Source of the DNA: Herpetosiphon giganteus | GTDB taxonomy: Bacteria > Chloroflexota > Chloroflexia > Chloroflexales > Herpetosiphonaceae | Assembly (NCBI RefSeq): GCF_016907925.1 | Contig: NZ_JAFBCZ010000009.1 | Span: 1 to 64,000, forward strand | Length of the DNA: 64,000 nt | Reading direction: 5' to 3' | Shown here: positions 35,428 to 45,400 of the stretch, one piece after another | How the letters are laid out: every line of letters begins with the position of its first letter | How positions within the stretch are numbered: the first letter of the stretch is position 1 | The notes under the pieces: generated by a model | Seen by the model: only the letters and a program-made list of their open reading frames with translations | Databases searched by the model: none | Told to the model about the DNA's origin: nothing | Position numbers and translations under genes: made by a program

Positions 35428-36611
35428 GCTGTCGTTGTTACTCCTCAATTGATTGGCTAGCTAATCCAGCTAACGTCCTCAATCTACGTGCTTACCCAGT
35501 GACCCCTCGCCATGGTCAGCATGTGTTTGGTATCACAACCGAAGCTGAGAACATAATGTAGTTCTGTGACGCAGCTTTGGCTGATAACACTGGTATTCGG
35601 CAGCTGATAGCCCTACAACAGTGCGCTAGATGATTAAACTATACGATGTTAGCTTAATTAATTGAGATTGAGCCAATTAAACTATACAATGTTAGCTTAA
35701 TTAATTTGGAGTGTTTAGAGAATTGATTATGATCAGTTTTTGCAATTAATTCTCACAAATAGCACCAAAATTAATGAGTCTTAGGGCTGATTTATGCTGA
35801 TGCATATAGGTCAACAAATTAATCTTAAAATTAACGAATCTTAGCACACAGCGGGGATAATAACCTAAGAAAATAAATTATGCAAGAGCCAAGAATCGGC
35901 TGCATAATTCGATCACAAGTAAATAGCAAGCCTGCCTAGATATATTTAATTCGCCTTGACAATGCTAATATGCTTTAACTATAATAGCTGCGCTATAAGC
36001 CATTTGAGCTAAAATTGTTGATCAAGCGAGATTTTTGATTAATATCTTAACTGCATGTTAACTCGATTTAACAAATAAAATAGCTCAATTCTACTGCTTC
36101 ATAGCAAACTCTGCTGTTTTCCTTTTACAATGTAAATGTATATAGATGAATGCTATTTAGCAATCTTGCCCAAATTATTGTGGTATTTTATTTGGGTATT
36201 TTGCACAATAGAATGCATCTGAATAGCTTTACACTATTAGATTATTGAGTAATATCATTGCCAAATGCTCGATAATTTATCAATTTTAAGTATTTTTATT
36301 CATGAATTAATAATTTTTGTAATTATAGCGACATATATTCTCAATTTAATAATTTTGAATTTATATTCGCTCTATTTCATAATTTTAATATATTCATTTA
36401 TTTACGATCAAAATTTTATTGATAGCAATATTATTGCTATTATTAGAGAGTTTTGGTCAATAAATCAGAAAATTCAATCATTACGAACTAATGGTTGAAG
36501 GTTAACAGTTCAATACCTATAACGTTCTCAATCTGATGTACCTTCCAGTATCTAGTTGCTCACGCTATAGCATTAAACCTTGCTGTGCAACACGACATAC
36601 AAAGGAATCCT
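35428..36611. promoter_or_regulatory. AT-rich upstream region of the assembly-line genes
   Basis: About 1.2 kb without a convincing gene, much richer in A and T than its surroundings, especially 35640-36480. It holds a 31-bp direct repeat (35633-35663 and 35676-35706, one mismatch, 'ACTATACGATGTTAGC') and a weaker pair (35767-35784 and 35827-35844, AAAATTAAYGARTCTTAG). A 77-codon hydrophobic frame at 36265-36498 reflects low complexity. The region lies between divergent transcripts and probably contains the promoters for PKS1 rightward and for the rhomboid-like gene leftward. PKS1 itself has AAAGGA before ATG 36612. Confidence 0.5.
35633..35706. repeat. 31-bp direct repeat upstream of PKS1
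   Basis: Copies 35633-35663 and 35676-35706 are spaced 43 bp, four helical turns, and differ by one base. Each begins ATTAAACTATAC and ends TTAATTAATT. Regular spacing on one face of the helix fits paired binding sites. Confidence 0.7.
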
Positions 36612-39600
36612 ATGAACAACCTACCAGCTGGAACTGATAACATCAAGCCTGAAGTACCCGAATCAACCGCCGAAATTCTAACCGCGTGGTTGATTAATCA
36701 TTTCTGCACTTATTTAAATGTTGCCCCCGCTGAGATTGATGTGCGCTTGCCGTTTGCGCACTATCAAATCGATTCACTCCAAGCGCTTAGTTTAATCAGC
36801 AAGCTTGAAGAACTGCTTGGACGCTCACTTTCACCAACAATGCTCTGGGATTATCCAAGCATCGAGACACTTGTGCCAGCATTGCTTGGATCGGAGCAAG
36901 CAGCGCCAATAAACTCAGCAGAGCCGCAGCATAACGAGCAAGCCATCGCCATTATTGGCATGAGTTGCCGTTTCCCTGGAGCCAACAATTTGGCAGATTA
37001 TTGGGATTTACTGGTCAACGGGCGTGATGCAATTACTGAAATTCCTGCTGAGCGTTGGAATTTAGAGGCGGTGTATAACCCTGATCGCAGCGTCCCAGGC
37101 ACGATGTATACCCGTTGGGGTGGCTTTGTTGATCAGCCTGAATATTTCGATACAGGCTTTTTTGGCATCTCGCCCCGCGAGGCAATCCACCTTGATCCTC
37201 AACAACGCATGCTGCTCGAATGTACCTGGGAAGCCTTCGAGGATGCGGGCCAATCGCCGCAAGCGCTGGCTGGCAGCCGCACTGGGGTTTTTATTGCCTC
37301 AATCAGCGAAGATTATGGCCGCATTTTATTTAGCCATCCTGAGATTATCGATGCCTATACTGGGCCAGGCACGTCGCACAGCATTTTGGCCAATCGGCTC
37401 TCGTATGTGCTGAATTTGCAAGGCCCAAGCGTTAGTATCAACACCGCATGCTCCGGTTCGTTGGTGGCGATTCATATGGCTTGTCAGGCATTAGAGGCTG
37501 GCGAGGCAGATTTGGTGATTGCTGGCGGGGTTAATGCCAGCTTTCTACCTGATGGCAACTTATTTTTCTCCAAGGCTGGGGCGTTATCGCCTGATGGCCG
37601 TTGTAAAACCTTCGATGCCCGCGCCAATGGCATTGTACGCAGCGATGGTGCAGGCATTATTATCCTCAAACCATTGCAAAAAGCCCTAGCCGATGACAAC
37701 CCAGTCTATGCAGTTATTCGCGGCAGTGCGGTTAACAGCGATGGCCGCACCAACGGCATTATGGCTCCCAATCGCCAATCGCAAGAGGTCGTACTGCAAG
37801 AAGCCTATCGCCGCGCTGGAGTTAATCCTGCAAGCGTGCAATATATCGAAGCCCATGGCACAGGCACAAGCCTTGGCGATGTGATCGAAGCCCAAGCGCT
37901 TGGCGCGGTCTTAGCAGTTGGGCGCTCCGAACAGCAACCATGTGTGATTGGCTCGGTCAAAACCAACATTGGCCATACCGAATCGGCAGCAGGCATTGCT
38001 GGCGTGATCAAGGTAGCACTGGCAATGAAGCATCGCATCTTGCCAGCAAGCTTACACTTTGAAACGCCCAATCCGATGATTCCGTTTGACGAACTGCGCT
38101 TGCAAGTGCAAAGTGAATTAGGGCCATGGCCAAGCTCAGCCGGACCCTTACTGGCTGGGGTGAGTGGCTTTGGCTTTGGCGGCACCAACGCCCACGTGGT
38201 GCTCGAATCGGCTCCAGCAGTTGAAGCTCCAGCAGCAAATAGCACTGAAGCATGGCCCTTGCTCTTGCCCTTATCGACCCAAAGCGAGCCAGCCTTACGT
38301 CAACTTGCCGCCCGTTATGCAGCCCAGCTTGCTGCCAGCAGCGCGAGTGAAGCTAGCACTATTTGCTACAGTGCCAGCGTTGGCCGCAGCCAGCTCGATT
38401 ATCGGCTGGCAGCGAGTGCTACGAGCCAAAACTTGCTGATCGAGCAACTCAATGATTTTGCCGAAGGCCGAACTGCCAGCGGCATAATCACCCAAGACCA
38501 CTCACAGAGCCAAGCACATAAATTGGTGTGGGTATTTTCGGGTCAAGGCTCGCATTGGCTCGGCATGGGCCGTGGGCTGCTTGAGCAGCAACCAGTCTTT
38601 CGCCAAACGCTCGAAGCCTGCGACCGCTGTTTCAGCAACTATGCAGATTGGTCGTTGCTTGAAGCACTGCTTGATGACCAGATTGGCGAGCAGATTAACC
38701 AGACCGATCGGGCGCAGCCGCTTATTTTTGCCCTGCAAGTGAGCCTCGCAGCCCTTTGGCGCGCTTGGGGCATCACGCCGGCGGCAATTGTTGGCCATAG
38801 TTTGGGTGAAATCGCCGCCGCCCATGTCAGCGGAGTGCTGACCCTCGATGAAGCGGTGCAAGTGGTCTATCATCGTAGCCGCTTGATGAAACAGGTTGCT
38901 GGCAAGGGTAAAACTGCTGCGGTTGAACTGACCTTTGAACAAGCCCGTTTGCTCTTGGCTGGTCGTGAGCAACAGGTGGCGATTGCTGGGATCAATAGCC
39001 CAACCTCGTGTATTTTGGCTGGTGATCCAACCATTTTGGAGCAATTAGTTGCCTCGCTGCAACACAACGATGTTTTTGCTCGTTTGGTTCGTGGGGTCGA
39101 TATTGCCTTCCATAGCCCGCATATGGAGCCACTCGTGCCCCAATTGAATGCGGCACTGGCCGAACTTAAGCCCCAAGCGCCAACGATTCCCTTGGTTTCA
39201 ACCGTCACTGGCGATTTTGTTGAGCAAACGCTCTACAGCGATGGCTATTGGGGCCGCAATCTGCGCGAACCATTCTTGTTTGCCAACGCCATGAAAAGCC
39301 TGCTCGACAAGGGCTACGATACATTTTTGGAAATCAGCCCACACCCAGTTTTAGGCGAATCGATGCTGCGCAGCATCCAACACTATAAGCAGCCAGCCCA
39401 GGTATTTAGCTCATTACGCCGCGAGCAAGCCGAATTGGGCCTGTTGTTCGAGACCCTTGGCCGTTTGTATGTTGCTGGCTACGCACCCGATTGGCAACAG
39501 ATTTATCCCAATTCACGCCAACGCAGCGCTTTGCCACACTATCCTTGGCAACGTGAGCGCTATTGGTTTGATCAGCTGTTGCCAGCAGCAACCAGCCAAG

Positions 39601-42443
39601 CGACTGCCCGTAGCGGATTTGTGCCAGCCCTTTTATCGGGCAAAGTTCAGGCAACACCAAGCAATCAACACCCATTGCTCGGCATTTCAATCGCTTCGGC
39701 TTTGAATAACCAACAGTTCTGGCAAACGAGTGTGGCTACCAACTATCCAGCTTATTTGGCTGATCACGTGGTTCAAGAGCAAGTTTTGTTGCCTGGCGCA
39801 GCCTATGTTGAGATGATTGTTGCGGCCTTGCGCAGCCGTGGTCAACAAACCGTCACGCTCAATAACCTCGTTTTCAAACAACCGTTGATCATCCCTGAGC
39901 AAGGCCAACGCACAATTCAGCTGATTTGCACTGCTGAAGAGAGCCATAGTTTCAGCTTCCAAATTTTGAGCCAAGCAGCTGATCAAGCGAGCCAATGGGA
40001 ATTACATGCCACTGCGACAGCGCTTGATACCAGTGCCGTTGCCAGTCATTCAACCTATATTGCACTTGATGAATTGCAAGCGCGCTGCCCCGAAACGCTT
40101 GCTGTTAGCGCGCATTATGCACGCATGCAACAGGTTCAATTGGCATACGGACCAGCTTTCCAATCATTAACTAGCATTTGGCGCGGCCAAAATGAAGCTT
40201 TGGCCAAACTCCAACTTGCCAGCGCAATTGGGCAACTCGAAACCTATGATCAGCTGCATCCAGCCTTGCTTGACGCGACCTTCCAATTGGTCGCGGTCAT
40301 TCTCGATCAACACACCAACGATCAGACCTACCTGCCAATTGCGATTGAACGGCTGAATGTGCTTGATCGGATTCCAGCAGAGGCTTGGTGTCACGCGGTT
40401 TTGCGGTCTGCGCCTGCCGATGAAACCATGATGTATGAAGCTGATTTGATTATTGCCGATGCGCAAGGTCGCGTAGTCGTCGAAATTGCTGGCTTACGGC
40501 TGTTTCAAGTGGCCGCCCGAACCACTGCCAAAGCGCCGCAAGGCTTATATGATTATGCTTGGCAAGCAAGCCCAGCTCAAAACGTCGAGCTGCCAGCAGA
40601 GCGCTGGCTGATTTTGGCCAATGCCAACGATCAACTCGCCAAGCAATTGAGCAGCAACCTCGCAGGCCATGGCCAACAGGTCGATTGCCTCGAACAACCA
40701 AGCGAAGCAAGCGATCTGCGCACGTGGCTCACAACCCAATTACAGGCAAAATATCAACACATCGTCTGTTTATGGCCGCTCGCCGCAAGCAACGATCAAG
40801 CTCCAGCCGCCGCAATTCATCAAAGTAGCGCGATGTTGACCTTGCTGCAAACCATCAGCGACCCAAATCTAGCAAACTCACGCTTGTGGTGTGTTACGCG
40901 TGGTGGCCAAGCAATCACCAACGAGGTTGTGAATCTGGCTCAAGCACCACTGTGGGGCTTGTTGCGCAGCGCCGCCTTGGAACACCCCGAACTTAGCCCA
41001 ACCTTGGTCGACCTTGATCCAAACTCGCTAGCCAACGAAGCAACCCTACTAGCAGGCATCTTGCTTCAGCGCTCGAATGAGCATCAACAAGCGTTGCGCA
41101 ACCAACAAGCGCTAGTTGCGCGCTTGCAAAAACGCCAAGCGCCCGCCAAACCAACCCCGATCAGCCTAACCAGCGACGCAGCCTATCTGATCACTGGCGG
41201 CAGTGGTGGTTTGGGCTTGGAAATCGCCCATTGGATGCTCGCCAAGGGTGCGCGCAATTTGGTGATTCTTGGTCGCCGCCCATTGCAGCCCGCCAATGCT
41301 TCCCAGCAAGGCTTATCGGATCAACGCTCGCAACTGCTCAATGCGCTACATGATTTAGAGCAGGCTGGTGCCAACGTCCACTATGCAGCGATTAACGTCG
41401 CCGATCAGGCAGCATTAGCTGAATTTTTGCAGCACTATCGGACCGAAACGGACTTAGCAATTCGCGGGATTGTCCATGCAGCGGGCGTACTTGACGATCA
41501 AATGCTCTATCGCATGGAGCCAAGCGCGCTAACGAGTGTGTTTGCGCCCAAGGTTGCTGGCGCATGGGCGTTGCACGAGGTTTTCAGCGCTGAGCCACTT
41601 GATTTTATGATCTTCTGTTCATCGCTGGCGGCAAGCCTTGGCTCGGTTGGCCAAGCCCACTATGCCGCGGCCAATAGCTTTATGGATAGCCTCGCAGCCT
41701 ATCGCCGCAGTCAAGGCCTCGCTGGGCTGAGCATTAATTGGGGGCCATGGGCCAGCGTGGGGATGGCCGCGCGGCTTAATCCACAAATTTTCGAAGCCCA
41801 TGGCGTGCAGTTGCTTGAGCCAAACCAAGCCTTAGTTGCCATGGAGCAGCTGCTCAGCGAGCAGGCAATTCAGACGACCATCGCCGAGATCGATTGGGCG
41901 ACCTGGCTCAGAACCAATCCCGTGGTGGCAGCGTTGCCCTTCTTTGCGGCGCTTATGCCCCAAACAAGCGTTGAACAAGCAGCAAGCACCGCCAACCACG
42001 AGCATGAATTTCGCCGCTTGCTGCAACAAACCGACCCAAGCGAACGCCAAGCCTTGATAACCAAGCAACTCAAACAAGTAATTGCCAAAGTTATGCAGCT
42101 TGACCCAGCAAAATTGGCGAGTCAGCTCCCGCTGCATACGCTTGGCCTCGATTCGATTATGGCAATTGAACTCAAGACCGGCATCAGCCAGCAACTTGGC
42201 GTAACCTTGTCGGTTGCCTATCTGATTCAAGGCCCGAGCATTGATGAAATTGGTGTGAACGTCAATCAACAACTAGCCCTCGAACTATCATCGGAGCTGT
42301 TTGCTTCGCCTGAAAGTCGCGATGATGCGCTTCAGGCGCTGCTTGAACAAGTCCAGCAAAGCGATCACGACCAGATCGCCCAAATACTTGCTGAATTAGA
42401 ACAACTTTCCACTGATGAGGCTCAATCTCGTCTGGTTGGCTGA
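36612..42443 (+). CDS. PKS1: type I polyketide synthase, ACP-KS-AT-DH-KR-ACP
   Basis: A 1,943-residue protein. Order: loading ACP (18-95, Ser55 in QIDSLQA); KS (110-535, Cys280 in NTACSGSL, both His in EAHGTGT and NIGHTE); AT (about 635-940, Ser730 in GHSLGE, IAFHS which favours malonyl); DH (about 1015-1300, His1052, Asp1221 in HPALLDATFQ); KR (about 1330-1770, TGGSGGLG at 1528, Tyr1684, LDD motif of B-type ketoreductases); ACP (1800-1890, Ser1848 in GLDSIM). The DH HxxxGxxxxP motif has Glu for Gly. There is no ER or methyltransferase, so one malonyl extension should end as an alpha,beta-alkene. The N-terminal ACP with no fused loader needs a starter from elsewhere; the neighbouring lyase and ligase are candidates. 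ATG 36612 follows AAAGGA. NRPS1 starts 17 bases downstream. Confidence 0.93.
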   Translation: MNNLPAGTDNIKPEVPESTAEILTAWLINHFCTYLNVAPAEIDVRLPFAHYQIDSLQALSLISKLEELLGRSLSPTMLWDYPSIETLVPALLGSEQAAPINSAEPQHNEQAIAIIGMSCRFPGANNLADYWDLLVNGRDAITEIPAERWNLEAVYNPDRSVPGTMYTRWGGFVDQPEYFDTGFFGISPREAIHLDPQQRMLLECTWEAFEDAGQSPQALAGSRTGVFIASISEDYGRILFSHPEIIDAYTGPGTSHSILANRLSYVLNLQGPSVSINTACSGSLVAIHMACQALEAGEADLVIAGGVNASFLPDGNLFFSKAGALSPDGRCKTFDARANGIVRSDGAGIIILKPLQKALADDNPVYAVIRGSAVNSDGRTNGIMAPNRQSQEVVLQEAYRRAGVNPASVQYIEAHGTGTSLGDVIEAQALGAVLAVGRSEQQPCVIGSVKTNIGHTESAAGIAGVIKVALAMKHRILPASLHFETPNPMIPFDELRLQVQSELGPWPSSAGPLLAGVSGFGFGGTNAHVVLESAPAVEAPAANSTEAWPLLLPLSTQSEPALRQLAARYAAQLAASSASEASTICYSASVGRSQLDYRLAASATSQNLLIEQLNDFAEGRTASGIITQDHSQSQAHKLVWVFSGQGSHWLGMGRGLLEQQPVFRQTLEACDRCFSNYADWSLLEALLDDQIGEQINQTDRAQPLIFALQVSLAALWRAWGITPAAIVGHSLGEIAAAHVSGVLTLDEAVQVVYHRSRLMKQVAGKGKTAAVELTFEQARLLLAGREQQVAIAGINSPTSCILAGDPTILEQLVASLQHNDVFARLVRGVDIAFHSPHMEPLVPQLNAALAELKPQAPTIPLVSTVTGDFVEQTLYSDGYWGRNLREPFLFANAMKSLLDKGYDTFLEISPHPVLGESMLRSIQHYKQPAQVFSSLRREQAELGLLFETLGRLYVAGYAPDWQQIYPNSRQRSALPHYPWQRERYWFDQLLPAATSQATARSGFVPALLSGKVQATPSNQHPLLGISIASALNNQQFWQTSVATNYPAYLADHVVQEQVLLPGAAYVEMIVAALRSRGQQTVTLNNLVFKQPLIIPEQGQRTIQLICTAEESHSFSFQILSQAADQASQWELHATATALDTSAVASHSTYIALDELQARCPETLAVSAHYARMQQVQLAYGPAFQSLTSIWRGQNEALAKLQLASAIGQLETYDQLHPALLDATFQLVAVILDQHTNDQTYLPIAIERLNVLDRIPAEAWCHAVLRSAPADETMMYEADLIIADAQGRVVVEIAGLRLFQVAARTTAKAPQGLYDYAWQASPAQNVELPAERWLILANANDQLAKQLSSNLAGHGQQVDCLEQPSEASDLRTWLTTQLQAKYQHIVCLWPLAASNDQAPAAAIHQSSAMLTLLQTISDPNLANSRLWCVTRGGQAITNEVVNLAQAPLWGLLRSAALEHPELSPTLVDLDPNSLANEATLLAGILLQRSNEHQQALRNQQALVARLQKRQAPAKPTPISLTSDAAYLITGGSGGLGLEIAHWMLAKGARNLVILGRRPLQPANASQQGLSDQRSQLLNALHDLEQAGANVHYAAINVADQAALAEFLQHYRTETDLAIRGIVHAAGVLDDQMLYRMEPSALTSVFAPKVAGAWALHEVFSAEPLDFMIFCSSLAASLGSVGQAHYAAANSFMDSLAAYRRSQGLAGLSINWGPWASVGMAARLNPQIFEAHGVQLLEPNQALVAMEQLLSEQAIQTTIAEIDWATWLRTNPVVAALPFFAALMPQTSVEQAASTANHEHEFRRLLQQTDPSERQALITKQLKQVIAKVMQLDPAKLASQLPLHTLGLDSIMAIELKTGISQQLGVTLSVAYLIQGPSIDEIGVNVNQQLALELSSELFASPESRDDALQALLEQVQQSDHDQIAQILAELEQLSTDEAQSRLVG

Positions 42444-42459
42444 GGTATGGAGATTTTAC

Positions 42460-45400
42460 ATGACTGATTTTGCTGCCAAAATCGCTGCATTACCGCCTGA
42501 AAAACAAGCGCTCTTGATTCGTCGGCTGCAACAAACTGCCAATCAGCCACCAGCATTGGTCGCCCAGCCACGAACAACCAATACGCTGCCCTTATCGTTT
42601 GCCCAAGAGCGCCAATGGGTGCTCTATCAGTGGGACCCAAGCAGTCCGTTATATAACATTACCTATGGCGTACGCTATGTTGGCAAGCTAGATATTGATG
42701 CAGTTCAAGCAGGCTTTAATAGCATTGCCCAGCGCCATGAAGTGTTGCGCACCACCTTTAAACTCGTCGATAACGTCCCATATCAGCAAATTCATGCCGA
42801 GCTGAACCCCGGGTTTAGCCTGGTTGATCTGCGGGAGCTGAACGACGATGAGCGTGAAAGCGCGCTGCAAAGCCAGATTCAGGCTGAAACCCAACAAGCA
42901 TTTGACCTGCAAACTGGGCCGTTATTGCGCATTCTTGTGCTGCAGATTCGTGATCACGAATATATTAAATTAATCAACGTCCATCATAGTGTCTTTGATG
43001 GCTGGTCGGCTGGCGTGATGATCGTCGAATTGAATAGCTTGTTGAATGCAGCCTACGCTGGTCAACCAAGCAGCTTGCCAGCCCTGCCAATTCAATATGC
43101 CGATTATGCAATTTGGCAGCGCAATTGGCTGCAAGGCAGCGTGTTGGAGCAACAGCTTCAATACTGGAAAACCCAACTTGCTGGCGAATTGCCAATTCTC
43201 AAATTGCCCACCGATCGACCTTATCCAGCGGTCGAATCATCGCGCGGCGCGCATTATCGGGTACAACTTAGCCCCGATTTGGTGCAACGCTTGGTGACAT
43301 GGAGCCGCAGCGAAGGCTATACGCTCAACATTATTTTGCTGGCGGTCTGGAAAACGCTGCTGTTTCGCTATACCAACCAAACCGATTTATTAGTCGGCAT
43401 GCCGGTTGCCAATCGCCACTACAACAATTTGCAAGCCTTGATTGGCTACTTCGTCAATACCTTGGTTATTCGCACCCAAGCCGCTGGCGACATGAGTTTT
43501 CGCAGCTTTTTGGATCAAGTGCGGGCAGCCAATTTGGCGGCGCAAGATCATCAAGATCTGCCGTTTGAGCAACTCGTCGAGGCCTTGCAACCTGAACGCA
43601 ATCTAGCACACACGCCAATTTTCCAAAGCTTGTTTGTGTTTCAGCGCGATACGCTTAATAGCTTCCAAACGCCAGAACTTAGCGTTGAGCCATTCCCAAT
43701 TGAAAGCAGCACCGCCAAATTTGCCTTGAGCCTTGAGGCAATCTCGCTTGATCAGCAAATTAACTTAAGTTTTGAATATAAAACCGACCTTTTTGATCGA
43801 GCAACGATTGAACGCTTGGCCCAACATTACCAAATCTTGCTTGAAGCTGCATTAACCACGCCCGAGCTGGAGCTTTCACGCTTGCCATTATTGAGCAAAA
43901 GCGAGCTTCAGCAATTGCTGCCGCAAACAAAGCCAAGCGCCCAACCAAACTTGTTGCCATTGCACGAACAGTTTGAGCAGCAAGCCCAAGCCAATCCGCA
44001 GGCAATTGCAGTGCGCTTTGAGCAAACGCAACTGAGCTATGCAGAGCTGAACAGCCGCGCCAATCAACTTGCCCATCAGCTGAAAACGCTCAATATTGGG
44101 CCAGATAGTTTGGTTGGGTTGTGTGTTGAGCCATCGCTGGATACGATTATTGGAATTTTGGCGATTCTCAAGGCTGGCGGCGCGTATCTGCCGATTGACC
44201 CATCGTATCCGCAAGAGCGGATTGTTTGGCTCTTGGCTGATGCCAAAGTTGGGCTGGTTGTGACCCAAACGCGCTGTAGCAATAAACTGCCGCAAGCTGG
44301 ATTGCAATTAATTATGCTCGACGCGGTTGATTCAGAACTTAGCAACCAGCCAACGACCAATCTCCCAGCAAGCGCCCAGCTCGATAACTTGGCCTACGTC
44401 ATTTATACCTCTGGCTCGACCGGCACGCCCAAAGGCGCGCTGATTACCCATCGCAATGTGGCGCGTTTATTTAGCTCAACTGAGCACTGGTTTGGATTCA
44501 ATCAGCACGATGTTTGGAGTTTATTCCATTCATTTGCCTTTGATTTCTCAGTCTGGGAAATTTGGGGCGCGTTGCTCTATGGCGGGCGGCTGGTGGTCGT
44601 GCCATTTATGACCACCCGCAATCCAGCAGCCTTCTATCAATTGCTCTGCGATGAAGGCGTGACGGTCTTAAACCAAACCCCATCGGCCTTCCGCCAATTA
44701 ATTATCAACGATGCAGAGCAAGCTCTGCCCTCGCGGCTAAATTTACGGTATGTCATCTTTGGGGGCGAAGCGCTGAATGTTGGCGCATTGCAACCATGGT
44801 TTGAGCGCCATGGCGCTGTACGGCCTCAATTGGTCAATATGTATGGCATCACTGAAACCACCGTCCATGTGACCTACCGCCCACTTACGCTGCACGACGC
44901 ACAAAACCCGCAAACTAGCCCGATTGGCGCGCCAATTCCCGACTTGGATTTGTATGTGCTTGACGATCATTGTCAGCCAGTGCCCGTTGGGATTGCAGGC
45001 GAATTGTATGTTGGCGGGGCTGGCTTGGCGCGCGGCTATTGGAATCGGCCAGAACTTACCAACCAACGCTTTATCCAAAACCCGTTTGCCGCCACCGGTC
45101 GGCTGTATAAAACTGGCGATTTGGTACGGCGCTTGGCCAATAACGAGATCGAATACCTTGGGCGGCGCGATAATCAGGTTAAAATTCGCGGCTTCCGCAT
45201 TGAGTTAGGCGAAATTCAAGCCACGCTGATGGCGCATCCGGCGATTACCGATGCAATCGTAACGGTGAACACGATCTCTGCTGATGATCAGCGCTTGGTC
45301 GCCTACTTGGTAACGCTGCCCAATCAAGCGCCCCGATTTAGCCAACTGCGCAGCTTTCTCAAGCAACGATTGCCCGAGTATATGCTGCCCAACGCCTTTA

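Noticed and set aside
36265-36498. 77-codon hydrophobic frame in the AT-rich region
   Set aside because: Composition (Ile, Leu, Phe, Tyr, Asn) follows AT-rich low-complexity DNA, with no ribosome site before the ATG.
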